Shown here: positions 27,010 through 36,218 of the stretch, piece by piece
Numbering within the stretch: position 1 is the stretch's first letter
Layout: every line of letters begins with the position of its first letter
NCBI GenBank assembly: GCA_965206015.1
Contig: CBDBIW010000014.1
Location: 372,001 to 436,000, forward strand
DNA length: 64,000 nucleotides
Direction: 5' to 3'
From: JAJCYL01 sp965206015
GTDB taxonomy: Bacteria; Bacteroidota; Bacteroidia; Cytophagales; Cyclobacteriaceae
Position numbers and translations under genes: made by a program
Notes under the pieces: generated by a model
Told to the model about the DNA's origin: nothing
The model's database searches: none
What the model saw: only the letters and a program-made list of their open reading frames with translations

Positions 27010-27176
27010 GGTTCTTTAAAATTATTTGTTGTATAAAACATGAAAGTGATAGGAATATTTCAAGATCATTCAAATTAAAATCCAGCAACATGGAGGAATA
27101 GTTGCTTAAGAAAGAAGGTGAGTTGGTGTTAAACCTTAAATGAGAGGGTCATAGCTCAACGATCACCGGATTTTCT

Positions 27177-27806
27177 TCAAAATTTCAATGGGCCAAGTCG
27201 CTTAAAATGACCATTCAAAGCAATTTTCTTCTTCGTTTTCTCCACTTCTTCGAGGACTGGTGTTGTTTTTTCGAGGTGTTTAGTGATAAAATCTAATCGC
27301 TCTTGTTCGCTCTTCATTTGAAGGAGTAAATATTCTTCATCAAGTGAAAGCCCTATCTTGTGAGCAAAGTCAAAGGATGTTTTGTAGTTATCTGAGAGGT
27401 AAGGATTCTCAACTTTTAGAAGCTCATAGAAATTATCGAGTAGTGACTTAATGATAATAACCCTTTCCTCATCAATCTCTAATTCAATCATATGGATTTC
27501 AACTGTACCACCGCTGTACAGCTTATTCTCCAAGGGGTTGTCAAAATCTAATACGTTGAAAATCGCCAAACCGCGAGTACGAATATCCATTCGTCCATCA
27601 GAGTAAGTTTTAACCAGCTCAATTATTTCTACTTCGGTTCCCATATCCAATTTATTGTGGATATAGGCAGGTATTCCGAATGTTGAGCTTTGGTCGAGGC
27701 ATTCATTCACCAATTGCTTATACCGTGGTTCAAACACATGGAGATTCAACTCCTCTCCTGGAAAGGCGACAAGGTTCAACGGAAAAAGGGGGAGTTTCTT
27801 CTTCAT
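27177..27806 (-). CDS. Lon N-terminal (substrate-binding) domain protein
   Basis: 209 aa consisting of a stand-alone LAN domain: KLPLFPLNLVAFPGEELNLHVFEPRYKQLVNECL at the start (read in pieces) is the usual Lon-N signature. The helical part at the C-terminus ends KIALNGHFKRLGPLKF. There is no ATPase or Ser-Lys protease part, and none is expected for this family. Function is not established; related small LAN proteins may bind unfolded peptides or act as adaptors. Located 37 nt downstream of icd in the same direction. Confidence 0.85.
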   Translation of the reverse strand: MKKKLPLFPLNLVAFPGEELNLHVFEPRYKQLVNECLDQSSTFGIPAYIHNKLDMGTEVEIIELVKTYSDGRMDIRTRGLAIFNVLDFDNPLENKLYSGGTVEIHMIELEIDEERVIIIKSLLDNFYELLKVENPYLSDNYKTSFDFAHKIGLSLDEEYLLLQMKSEQERLDFITKHLEKTTPVLEEVEKTKKKIALNGHFKRLGPLKF

Positions 27807-27843
27807 GGCCTACGATATAATATGTTCCCCTCCTTTAAACGGT

Positions 27844-30072
27844 TTACTTAAAGTTGTCGATAATACTATTGAAAGTAGCACTTGGCCTCATTGCTTTGGT
27901 TACTAACTCCTCATTTGGCAAATAATAACCACCAATTTCAACCGGTTGATCTTGTGCGGCAAGAAGCTCCTCATTAATCTTAGCCTCATTAGCTTGGAGT
28001 TCATCAGCTAATGGTTTGAATCTAAATTGTAAGTCAGAATCTTTTGTTTGATTTGCCAGTGCCTGTGCCCAGTAAAGTGCGAGGTAGAAATGGCTTCCTC
28101 GATTGTCCAACTCGTTAACCTTCCTTGATGGAGATTTATTGCTCTCAAGGAATTTACCGGTGGCTTGGTCCAAAGTCTCGGAAAGAATTAGTGCTTTATC
28201 ACTGTTGATGAGATTACCAAGATGCTCAAGTGAGGCTGCAAGTGCGAGAAACTCTCCAAGAGAATCCCACCGGAGGTGTCCTTCTTCTACAAATTGTTGA
28301 ACATGCTTTGGGGCTGAACCTCCGGCTCCTGTTTCAAATAAGCTCCCTCCACTCATCAATGGCACTATTGATAATATTTTAGCACTTGTACCCACCTCGA
28401 GAATTGGGAACAGGTCGGTCAAGTAATCTCTAAGCACATTTCCAGTTACTGAAATTGTGTCTTTCCCTTCTCTGATTCTTTCCATTGAGAATTTTGTTGC
28501 CTCAACAGGCGGCATAATTTTTATTTCCAGCCCTGATGTATCGTGGTCAGGCAAATATTGATTCACTTTTTTGATCAATTCGTTATCATGCGCTCTATTC
28601 TGATCTAACCAGAAAACTGCCGGCACACCAGTCGCTTTGGCTCGATTGACAGCCAGTTTTATCCAATCCTGAATAGGCGCATCTTTTACCTGGCACATTC
28701 TCCAGATATCACCTTTATCTACAGAATGCTCAATCAAAGTATTTCCAGAGGCATCGATTACTTTAACTACTCCATTTACAGGAATCTCGAATGTTTTATC
28801 ATGAGATCCGTACTCCTCTGCTTTTTGGGCCATTAATCCAACATTGGGGATGCTTCCCATAGTTGTAGGATCAAAAGCTCCGAACTGCTTACAATTGTCA
28901 GTCACTTCTGCATAAACGCCTGCATAGCTTCTGTCCGGAATGACTGCTTTCATGTCTTGTAGTTCCCCACCCTGTCCCCACATTTGACCTGAAGTTCTAA
29001 TCGCCGCGGGCATCGATGCATCTATTATGATGTCACTTGGCACATGGAGGTTGGTAATTCCCTTATCCGAATTCACCATAGCCAGCTCGGGTCGGTTTTG
29101 ATAGCAAGCGGCGATATCTGTCTTAATATCGTCTCTTTGGTCGGCAGGTAAATCCTGGATTTTGGAGTAGACATCACCAAGGCCATTATTAGCATCAACT
29201 CCGATTTGTTCAAATGTCGCCGCATGTTTATCGAAGACTTCTTTATAGAAGACAGTCACTGCATGGCCGAAAATGATTGGATCTGACACCTTCATCATGG
29301 TCGCTTTGAGATGCACAGAAAACAGCACGTTCTTTTCACGAGCATCTTCGATCTCTGTTGCCAAGAAATCTCTCAAAGCATTATGACTCATTACCGTGGC
29401 ATCGACCACTTCACCCGCAAGTAGTGAAGTCTTCTCCTTCAAAATGGTTGAGTTTCCATCCTCAGCCACCAGTTCAATTCGAACGTCTGCAGGCTCATTA
29501 AGAGTCACTGATTTTTCGCTGCCATAAAAATCTCCGGAACTCATGCTTGCTATGTGTGATTTGGAGTCAGATTTCCATTCACCCATTGAGTGGGGATGCT
29601 TGCGGGCATATGCTTTTACTGCACCGGGCACTCTTCGATCCGAATTGCCTTCTCTTAAAACCGGATTAACTGCGCTCCCTTTTATTTTTTCGTACTTAGT
29701 CTTGATGGTATTTTCTTCGTCATTTTTTGGCTCTTCAGGATATTCCGGCAAATTATAACCCTGCGCCTGCAACTCTTTAATGGTTGCTATCAACTGAGGA
29801 ATTGATGCACTAACATTCGGTAATTTGATAATATTAGCTTCTGGTACTTGTGTCAATTCTCCCAGATCTGAGAGGGCGTCCGATATTTTCTGGTCATCTG
29901 ATAAATTCTCCGGAAAATAAGCCAGAATTCTAGCAGCCAGGGATATGTCCCGTGTTTCAACTATTGCCCCGGTTGGTGCTGAAAATGCCCGGATTATTGG
30001 AAGTAACGAATAGGTTGCCAGTGCCGGAGCTTCATCGGTCTTTGTATAAATTATCTTAGGGGTATGAGTCAT
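27844..30072 (-). CDS. icd: NADP-dependent isocitrate dehydrogenase, monomeric type
   Basis: 742 aa, the length of the single-chain IDH-II family rather than the 400-aa dimeric type. Seen: IIYTKTDEAPALATYSLLP at the start, PNVSASIPQLIATI, VLREGNSDRRVPGAVKAYAR (substrate-binding Ser/Arg region), FGHAVTVFYKE, QNRAHDNELIKKV, and GSLFETGAGGSAPKHVQQF near residue 580. It converts isocitrate and NADP+ to 2-oxoglutarate, CO2 and NADPH in the TCA cycle. No fusion or truncation. The upstream 30073-30246 gap shows no gene. Confidence 0.96.
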   Translation of the reverse strand: MTHTPKIIYTKTDEAPALATYSLLPIIRAFSAPTGAIVETRDISLAARILAYFPENLSDDQKISDALSDLGELTQVPEANIIKLPNVSASIPQLIATIKELQAQGYNLPEYPEEPKNDEENTIKTKYEKIKGSAVNPVLREGNSDRRVPGAVKAYARKHPHSMGEWKSDSKSHIASMSSGDFYGSEKSVTLNEPADVRIELVAEDGNSTILKEKTSLLAGEVVDATVMSHNALRDFLATEIEDAREKNVLFSVHLKATMMKVSDPIIFGHAVTVFYKEVFDKHAATFEQIGVDANNGLGDVYSKIQDLPADQRDDIKTDIAACYQNRPELAMVNSDKGITNLHVPSDIIIDASMPAAIRTSGQMWGQGGELQDMKAVIPDRSYAGVYAEVTDNCKQFGAFDPTTMGSIPNVGLMAQKAEEYGSHDKTFEIPVNGVVKVIDASGNTLIEHSVDKGDIWRMCQVKDAPIQDWIKLAVNRAKATGVPAVFWLDQNRAHDNELIKKVNQYLPDHDTSGLEIKIMPPVEATKFSMERIREGKDTISVTGNVLRDYLTDLFPILEVGTSAKILSIVPLMSGGSLFETGAGGSAPKHVQQFVEEGHLRWDSLGEFLALAASLEHLGNLINSDKALILSETLDQATGKFLESNKSPSRKVNELDNRGSHFYLALYWAQALANQTKDSDLQFRFKPLADELQANEAKINEELLAAQDQPVEIGGYYLPNEELVTKAMRPSATFNSIIDNFK

Positions 30073-30246
30073 GCTATTTCTTTCTATTTACTTCTGAATC
30101 AAATAGTGATTAAGAATGGGATGTATTCAGTGGGTCTATTGGCTTTAATATTGAATTGACCGCAAATTTAGTCAATCAAATTTCTTTGACACACTAATCC
30201 ATTTTCATTCTTATGAGGGGTAATAGCGGTAGAAGAAAAGAGCGGG

Positions 30247-30672
30247 CTAATTAAAGACAAAGTATCTTCCTAGAGTATAATTGTAGCCAATACCAACTAC
30301 TATTGCTGTAATTCCTTTAGAAATCAAATACTGGATTTCCCCGAATTCAGTTAAGGTATAAACTCCAAGACTATTGAGTGCTACACTTCCAGCAGCGACC
30401 AAAAAGTAGCGTAGCATTTGATGATGAATTTTGCTTTCTAAAGAAACAAAGACCCAATACCGGCTAAGCAGGAAAGCTGTAAAAGCCCCTGTAATTGCAG
30501 CTATTGTGGTTGACGATAGATACCAAATGCCGACCAATTCGGTGAGAAAAATAAGTGTAAGGAAGTCAATTGTTGTGGCAAGCATGGCCACAAGGTTGTA
30601 GCGGAAAAATGAAATTACAGGAGATGTTTTTTTCTGCTCTGAAAGGTTTTCCAAGGATGTCATTAGAATCAA
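30247..30672 (-). CDS. GtrA-family membrane protein
   Basis: 141 aa with four membrane segments: LVAMLATTIDFLTLIFL, IAAITGAFTAFLLSRYWVF, the pair starting FLVAAGSVALNSLGVY, and ITAIVVGIGYNYTLGRYFVF. This is the small GtrA family, thought to help flip lipid-linked sugars or otherwise support glycan and glycolipid assembly. Its start overlaps the pgpA stop by 4 nt, so it belongs to the lipid operon running 36-30 kb. A role with the inositol-lipid genes, such as moving or anchoring a lipid-linked sugar, is inference from context. Confidence 0.85.
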   Translation of the reverse strand: MILMTSLENLSEQKKTSPVISFFRYNLVAMLATTIDFLTLIFLTELVGIWYLSSTTIAAITGAFTAFLLSRYWVFVSLESKIHHQMLRYFLVAAGSVALNSLGVYTLTEFGEIQYLISKGITAIVVGIGYNYTLGRYFVFN

Positions 30673-31142
30673 CCGGGTAATCTGATAATTACCTGCAATA
30701 CCAAATTAGCATAAACTCCAGCCAATACATCATCCAGCATCACACCCCAACCACCTGGAATTGATTCCAGTTTCTTAATGCCCAATGGTTTTACGATGTC
30801 AAAAAACCTAAACAACATGAAAGCAATTCCCCAATTCATTAATGTAGGTGGAATCCATAGCACTGCAATCCACATCCCGACAATTTCATCAATAACTACT
30901 CTGGAGGGATCTGGACCCCAGTCCTTCTCAACTTTATTAGTCACGAAAACACCCACCATGTTGAAGATGACAGTCATTACTATAAGTGGTAAAAATGCGC
31001 TATCAACTAAATAGCCAGTAGGGGTGACTGCCTGCCAACCATACAGCAGTAAAAGACCCGTCAAAGCTCCTGCGGTACCAGGGGCCGCCGGCACATAACC
31101 TGAGCCAAAGCCGGTGGCTAAAAATCGATAGAAGCCTAGCAT
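30669..31142 (-). CDS. pgpA: PgpA-type lipid phosphatase (phosphatidylglycerophosphatase A family)
   Basis: 157 aa membrane protein. The start FLATGFGSGYVPAAPGTAGAL and DPSRVVIDEIVGMW match PgpA signatures with acidic metal ligands. The C-terminal PLGIKKLESIPGGWGVMLDDVLAGVYANL is the usual close. PgpA removes phosphate from phosphatidylglycerophosphate. In Bacteroides a PgpA-like enzyme in the inositol-lipid locus is thought to dephosphorylate phosphatidylinositol phosphate. Sitting 6 nt after the myo-inositol-phosphate synthase gene, this copy may do the same. Overlaps the GtrA gene by 4 nt. Confidence 0.88.
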   Translation of the reverse strand: MLGFYRFLATGFGSGYVPAAPGTAGALTGLLLLYGWQAVTPTGYLVDSAFLPLIVMTVIFNMVGVFVTNKVEKDWGPDPSRVVIDEIVGMWIAVLWIPPTLMNWGIAFMLFRFFDIVKPLGIKKLESIPGGWGVMLDDVLAGVYANLVLQVIIRLPG

Positions 31143-31148
31143 TTGAGG

Positions 31149-32465
31149 TTAGTCTTCCTCGTAATAATCCAGGCCGAGATCAGTAATAAGCTCTTCACCC
31201 ATCATGTGGCGTAGCGTATTCTCCAATTTTTTTAATTGAATAAAAATATCATGCTGAGGAGGAAGACCAGGTAAAGTCTGAGGTGATTTCAAATAAAATG
31301 ATAGCCATTCTTGAATACCCTTCATGCCTGCTCTTTTACCCAGGTCAAGGAACAAGGCTAAATCAAGTACCAGCGGTGCAGCAAGAATAGAATCTTTACA
31401 AAGAAAGTCCACCTTGATCTGCATTGGATATCCGAGCCAGCCAAATATGTCAATATTGTCCCATCCCTCTTTGCTATCACCACGTGGAGGGTAGTAATTG
31501 ATACGCACCTTGTGATACAAATCCTTATATAATTCAGGATTCTTATCAGGTTGAAGGATGTGCTCCAAAACGCCAAGTTTCGAAACCTCCTTGGTTTTAA
31601 AATTGTCTGGATCATCCAACACCTCTCCATCTCTATTACCAAGAATATTGGTTGAGAACCAGCCACTTATTCCTAAACTTCTTGCTTTCAATCCTGGAGC
31701 AAGAATAGTCTTCATCAATGTTTGGCCGGTTTTGAAATCTTTACCTGCTATTGGAGTTCCAGTCTGCTTAGATAATTCTACCAATGCTGGGATATCGCAC
31801 GATAAGTTGGGTGCTCCATTTGCGTATGGTACTCCCATTTTAATCGCTGCGTAAGCATAGATCATACTAGGAGCAATATCTTTATGGCTATTTATAAGAC
31901 CTTCCTCAAGTTTCTCAATTGTTGAGTGAACTTCAGATTTCTCGAGGTAAATTTCTGTGGAGCCACACCACACTATTACCACACGGTCACAGCCATGACT
32001 TTGTTTGAAGTTTTCAATATCCTTCATTACCGCTTCGGCCAACTCCATCTTACTGCCACCTTTCTTGGTGTGGCTGCCGTCAAGTCTTTTTACGTAATTC
32101 TTATCAAACACAGCTTTCATTGGGCTAATCTTCTCCAGATCTTCTTTGATCTCGTTCAGCAAATCTTTATCAAGCACCCGGGCATGCATGGCAGCTTCAT
32201 AAGCATTGTCTGGAAAGACATCCCAACCTCCAAAAACGATTTCGTTCAATGCAGCGACCGGAACAAAGTCTTTAACTAATGGCGTTCTGTTTTCAGTACG
32301 TTTTCCTAAGCGTATGGTGCCCATCTGCGAAAGAGACCCGATTGGTGCAGCAGTTCCTTTTCTAACGGCAAGGACGCCGGCCATAAAAGTTGTTGCGACG
32401 GCTCCCATGCCAGGAGTTAAAATCCCCAGCTTTCCGCTTGTTTTTTCAATGTGCATATTTGACAT
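31149..32465 (-). CDS. ino1: myo-Inositol-3-phosphate synthase
   Basis: 438 aa. Seen: KLGILTPGMGAVATTFMAGV (NAD-binding), FGGWDVFPDNAYEAA, VVIVWCGSTEIYLEKSEVH, MIYAYAAIKMGVPYANGAPN, and GKDFKTGQTLMKTILAPGLK with the catalytic lysines. DNIDIFGWLGYPMQIKVDFLCKDSILAAPLVLDLA (read in pieces) closes the family core. It isomerises glucose-6-phosphate to inositol-3-phosphate, the first step to inositol lipids. Flanked by pgpA (6 nt) and a ceramide-reductase-like epimerase (21 nt), so head-group supply is linked to sphingolipid genes. Confidence 0.94.
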   Translation of the reverse strand: MSNMHIEKTSGKLGILTPGMGAVATTFMAGVLAVRKGTAAPIGSLSQMGTIRLGKRTENRTPLVKDFVPVAALNEIVFGGWDVFPDNAYEAAMHARVLDKDLLNEIKEDLEKISPMKAVFDKNYVKRLDGSHTKKGGSKMELAEAVMKDIENFKQSHGCDRVVIVWCGSTEIYLEKSEVHSTIEKLEEGLINSHKDIAPSMIYAYAAIKMGVPYANGAPNLSCDIPALVELSKQTGTPIAGKDFKTGQTLMKTILAPGLKARSLGISGWFSTNILGNRDGEVLDDPDNFKTKEVSKLGVLEHILQPDKNPELYKDLYHKVRINYYPPRGDSKEGWDNIDIFGWLGYPMQIKVDFLCKDSILAAPLVLDLALFLDLGKRAGMKGIQEWLSFYLKSPQTLPGLPPQHDIFIQLKKLENTLRHMMGEELITDLGLDYYEED

Positions 32466-32486
32466 TTATAATTTTCGGTTTGTTAA

Positions 32487-33491
32487 TTAAATCCAATTTT
32501 CTTGTTTGTACCAAGTCACAGTTTCATCAATTGCAGACTGGAGGTCATATTTTGGTCTGGCTGAAACGTCATTGAAGAAAGGAATCATATCGCAAGTCCA
32601 ATTAGCACTCGTTAACTCAGCCATCTTCTCAGAATTAAGGGCAGGAACTTTACCAAATGCGCCTAATAATTTTTCGAGAATAAATGCAATAGCAGATACT
32701 ATCGGAACTGGGACAATAATTTTCAATGTTTTTTTGGTCATTGAACTTTTAATGGCCTGGGCAAAATCCTTGATTAAGTAGTTCTTGCCATCACTGAGAT
32801 AATAAATCTTGTTGGTTACTTCAGATTCCAATGCTCCAAATAGCAGATCGACAAAATCCTTAACATATATGAAAGAAAGCCTTTGCTTGTCAGTTCCGAT
32901 ATAAAATTCGAACCCCTTGCTTACTATGCTGAAAAGTGTAAATAATTCAGCATCTCTCGGTCCAAATACTGCCGTAGGTCGGAGAATCAAATAGGGGAAT
33001 CGGCTAGTTTCCTGTAAGAATTTTTCCGCTTCCAGTTTGCTCTTACCATAGGAGGTTACAGGACGGGGAGTCTGATCTATTTTAATAGTGTTATTTGATT
33101 CTTCGGTTCCGGGTCCCGCGGCCGCAAGGCTACTAATGAAAATGAATTTGTTACTGATGAGCCCGGCCTTCATGAGACTTTGGATAAACTTTTTAGTGAT
33201 CTCGGTATTAACCACGAAGTACTCTGTATTATGGTTGGTTTTGGTAATTCCCGCATTGTGAATTACGAAGTCAAATTGGCCATGCTCGGTTTTCAATGAC
33301 TCAAGTTCTTTAGTCATTGATTCAACATCATTCAAACTTAATTCCACGAAATTAATGCGGGTATCAGAGAGGTATTTCTTACTGCTTGTTTTTCGGACGA
33401 CAGCAAATACTCCAAACCCTTTCTCCAGTGCTTTTTCTACTATAAAACCGCCAATAAAACCGCTTGCGCCGGTGATTAACAATTTTTTCAT
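32487..33491 (-). CDS. NAD-dependent epimerase/dehydratase-family protein, candidate ceramide reductase (CerR-like)
   Basis: 334 aa extended SDR. The nucleotide motif TGASGFIGGFIVEKAL is at residues 7-22, a Ser in FIFISSLAA near 120, and the catalytic YGKSK near 150. The C-terminal part shows a hydrophobic stretch (IIVPVPIVSAIAFILEKLLGAF). In Caulobacter an epimerase-family enzyme (CerR) reduces the ketone of the ceramide precursor, and this gene sits between the inositol synthase and a serine-palmitoyltransferase-like gene. The CerR role is therefore an inference from context. A sugar epimerase or hydroxysteroid-dehydrogenase-like enzyme remains possible. Confidence 0.8.
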   Translation of the reverse strand: MKKLLITGASGFIGGFIVEKALEKGFGVFAVVRKTSSKKYLSDTRINFVELSLNDVESMTKELESLKTEHGQFDFVIHNAGITKTNHNTEYFVVNTEITKKFIQSLMKAGLISNKFIFISSLAAAGPGTEESNNTIKIDQTPRPVTSYGKSKLEAEKFLQETSRFPYLILRPTAVFGPRDAELFTLFSIVSKGFEFYIGTDKQRLSFIYVKDFVDLLFGALESEVTNKIYYLSDGKNYLIKDFAQAIKSSMTKKTLKIIVPVPIVSAIAFILEKLLGAFGKVPALNSEKMAELTSANWTCDMIPFFNDVSARPKYDLQSAIDETVTWYKQENWI

Positions 33492-33548
33492 AAACGTAAA
33501 TCTCTACGCAATGGACTAAAAGGTTAATGAATAGGTGTGATTTGAATA

Positions 33549-34778
33549 TTAGCTCATTCGGCCATTCCCATTCATGGGAACTTGGATTGCCTCTATTGGA
33601 AAGCCAAACATTTTTCGTGCCTTGACAATCTTATCAATTGCAAAATCAATTTGCCCAGTTGTGTGTGTGGCCATCAGCGAAAATCGAATCAACGAGCAAT
33701 CACTTTTTACAGCAGGTGATATAACCGGATTAACAAAGATACCTTCATCAAGTAAGAATTGTGTCACCTTGAAAGTAGTTAAATCATCTCTTATGTATAT
33801 AGGAATAATCGGAGACTCAGCATCACCAATATCGAAGTCCATACTTCTCAATGCATTCATTGCATAATTAGCATTATCCCACAACTTATTAATGCGGTCG
33901 GGCTCATTCTTCATTATCTCGAGTGCTGCCAATGCGCTGGCTGCAGATGCAGGTGGTATACTGGCACTAAATATTAGAGATCTGGCATGATGCTTGAGAT
34001 ACTCAATCATTTTCCAGTCAGTTGCTACAAAACCTCCTAAAGAAGCCAGCGACTTACTAAATGTGCCTACAATAAAATCAACTTCATCAATTAGTCCAAA
34101 ATGCGACGCAGTACCAGCTCCCTTATCTCCTAAAACACCAATTGCATGAGCATCATCAACTACAATATTTGCGTCGTATTTTTTTGATAATTCAACTAAC
34201 TCGGGAAGTTTAACAATATCCCCTTCCATGCTAAATATGCCATCTACTACAATTAGTTTGACACATCCGTGGTCAATATTGGAGAGCTGCCTCTCAAGTG
34301 ATTCCATGTTATTGTGACGGAACTTCAAGACTCTTGAAAGAGCAAGTCTACTGCCGTCAATAATTGAGGCGTGATCTAATTCATCAATTAGAATGACATC
34401 ATTTCGACCGGTCATTGTGGCAATCACGCCAAGATTGGCTTGAAAACCAGTGCTGAAAACGAGGGCTGCTTCTTTGCCACAAAAATCTGCCAATTGCTCC
34501 TCGAGTTGAATATGTAAGTCCAGGGTTCCGTTCAAAAATCTTGAGCCAGCACATCCTGTACCATATTTCTGGAGTGCATTCTGAGCGGCTTCTTTAACTT
34601 TTGGATGAATTGTAAGGCCCAGGTAGCTATTTGATCCGAACATCAAAACTTCCTTCCCGTCCATGTAAACCTTGGTATCCTGATCGGATTGGATTTCACG
34701 GAAGTATGGATAGATTCCGGCCTTTCGAGTTTCAATGGCTCTTGTGTATTGGGAAACTCTGGCTTTTAATAAACTCAT
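33549..34778 (-). CDS. Serine palmitoyltransferase-like alpha-oxoamine synthase
   Basis: 409 aa, PLP fold type I. Seen: MFGSNSYLGLTIHPKVKEAA, GSRFLNGTLDLHIQLEEQLA, FSTGFQANLG, DELDHASIIDG, DGIFSMEGDIVKLPELV, DDAHAIGVLGDKGAGT, and the Schiff-base Lys in GTFSKSLASLGGF. It condenses an acyl thioester with an amino acid; relatives are SPT, KBL, AONS and ALAS. The sphingolipid neighbourhood favours serine palmitoyltransferase (3-ketosphinganine formation). Soluble, as in bacterial SPTs. The C-terminus is slightly extended (EAIQVPMNGNGRMS). Confidence 0.88.
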   Translation of the reverse strand: MSLLKARVSQYTRAIETRKAGIYPYFREIQSDQDTKVYMDGKEVLMFGSNSYLGLTIHPKVKEAAQNALQKYGTGCAGSRFLNGTLDLHIQLEEQLADFCGKEAALVFSTGFQANLGVIATMTGRNDVILIDELDHASIIDGSRLALSRVLKFRHNNMESLERQLSNIDHGCVKLIVVDGIFSMEGDIVKLPELVELSKKYDANIVVDDAHAIGVLGDKGAGTASHFGLIDEVDFIVGTFSKSLASLGGFVATDWKMIEYLKHHARSLIFSASIPPASAASALAALEIMKNEPDRINKLWDNANYAMNALRSMDFDIGDAESPIIPIYIRDDLTTFKVTQFLLDEGIFVNPVISPAVKSDCSLIRFSLMATHTTGQIDFAIDKIVKARKMFGFPIEAIQVPMNGNGRMS

Positions 34779-34962
34779 TTGGAAACGCTTATTCTAATTG
34801 GAGGCAAAAAAATTAAGGTACTCCCCTAAAAGAAATACAAGAAAATTTCACCTCTCTGGACACATTTTTCAACACCCAAATCATCGTATACGGGCAATGA
34901 TCCAAATAAGCCGCAAATGTATTTAAAAAATTTAAATAATTAAAAACCAGGAGGGATAGCTT

Positions 34963-36081
34963 CTAAAAATCAAGCTTATAGAGTCTATATTTTTTATACA
35001 GTTCACCATTGACGTTGACAATGGCCCGATTCATCATTTCATTATTTTCCAAAACCCACGAAGATTCGCCAAAATTCATACCTTTCCCAATGCCTTCTTT
35101 ATATACTTTATAGTAGAAATAAGCATCAATTCCCATCTTACGGTATCGGTTGATTATGCCCAGTGTGATTATACGAGCCCCTTTTATATTCTTTTTGCCA
35201 AGTAGAATCTTGAATATCCCTGTTGGAAGAAGTCGCCCCCTTTTAATTTTGATTAATATTTCATTGAGGTTAGGCAGTGTTAAGGAAAACCCAATTGCTC
35301 TCCCGTCCTGTTCGGCAATCAATAACAAGTCAGGGTCAACGATTTGTTTAAGGCCTTTTGCGGAATGTGCAAACTCTTCATCAGTCATTGGAACGAACTC
35401 CCAGTTTTTTTTCCAAGCCGAGTTGTATACACTTTTTATTTTGGGGATTTCTTCATCGAAGTTTTTGATGTCAAATCTCCGGACGGTTATGTTTTGCTTA
35501 GTAAGTCGTTCTTCAATTAAGAGTGCCATCCTTTTCAGCCTTTCTGTAAACCCATCTGGAGTAAAGCGATAAGCAAGAAGATCCATCGCCTTTAACAGAC
35601 CGAACTCCTCGATGTGTTCAGGGTAGTAAGCCTGATTATAAGGCATCATAATCATTGGTGGGGAATCGAACCCTGAGATTAGTGTGCCACATGTTTCGTT
35701 AGTTGAATAATTTTCTGGCCCCATTATACCCTTTAACCCTTCTTTCTTAACCCAATCACATGCATGATTAAATAGTGCTTGAGAGACCTCTTTGTCGTTA
35801 GTAAATTCCAGAAAACCGAAGAATCCGATTTCGTTGCCAGTATAATCTATGTAGTTATTGTTCCTGATTGCTGCAATCCGTCCGACTATTTTTTTGTCTT
35901 TTAAAGATAGAAAAAGGTCTGCTTTTGAATGCTTATAAAAAGGATGATTTTTACTGAGAAGGTTCTTTTGTGAGAGATAAAGTTCAGGAACATAATATGG
36001 GTCGTCGGCATATAGATCGTGGGGGAAGTCAATAAATTTTTTGAGATCACTTTTGGTGTGGACTTTTTTAATTTCAATCAT
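34963..36081 (-). CDS. GNAT-fold N-acyltransferase-like protein, candidate bacterial ceramide synthase
   Basis: 372 aa. The N-terminal part (KKFIDFPHDLYADDPYYVPEL) and the two-lobed acyl-CoA N-acyltransferase layout, with IVGRIAAIRNNNYID and GIINRYRKMGIDAYFYYKVY, mark a widespread Bacteroidota/Proteobacteria family annotated as GNAT or hypothetical. Bacterial ceramide synthase (bCerS) of Caulobacter is a GNAT-type enzyme, and this gene lies 184 nt upstream of the SPT-like gene in the same direction. N-acylation of 3-ketosphinganine is thus the inferred role. Without a search I cannot show direct similarity to bCerS. Confidence 0.75.
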   Translation of the reverse strand: MIEIKKVHTKSDLKKFIDFPHDLYADDPYYVPELYLSQKNLLSKNHPFYKHSKADLFLSLKDKKIVGRIAAIRNNNYIDYTGNEIGFFGFLEFTNDKEVSQALFNHACDWVKKEGLKGIMGPENYSTNETCGTLISGFDSPPMIMMPYNQAYYPEHIEEFGLLKAMDLLAYRFTPDGFTERLKRMALLIEERLTKQNITVRRFDIKNFDEEIPKIKSVYNSAWKKNWEFVPMTDEEFAHSAKGLKQIVDPDLLLIAEQDGRAIGFSLTLPNLNEILIKIKRGRLLPTGIFKILLGKKNIKGARIITLGIINRYRKMGIDAYFYYKVYKEGIGKGMNFGESSWVLENNEMMNRAIVNVNGELYKKYRLYKLDF

Positions 36082-36218
36082 ATTTGAAATTGAATGGAGA
36101 TAGCGAACGCAATTATAAACGAATTGATTTTTTTAAATAACCTTTTTGCCAAATTCCTTGAACATTGAAGACTGGGTAATGTAGTTAGAATTCATAATTT
36201 TGCGCCTCTTTAAAATCA

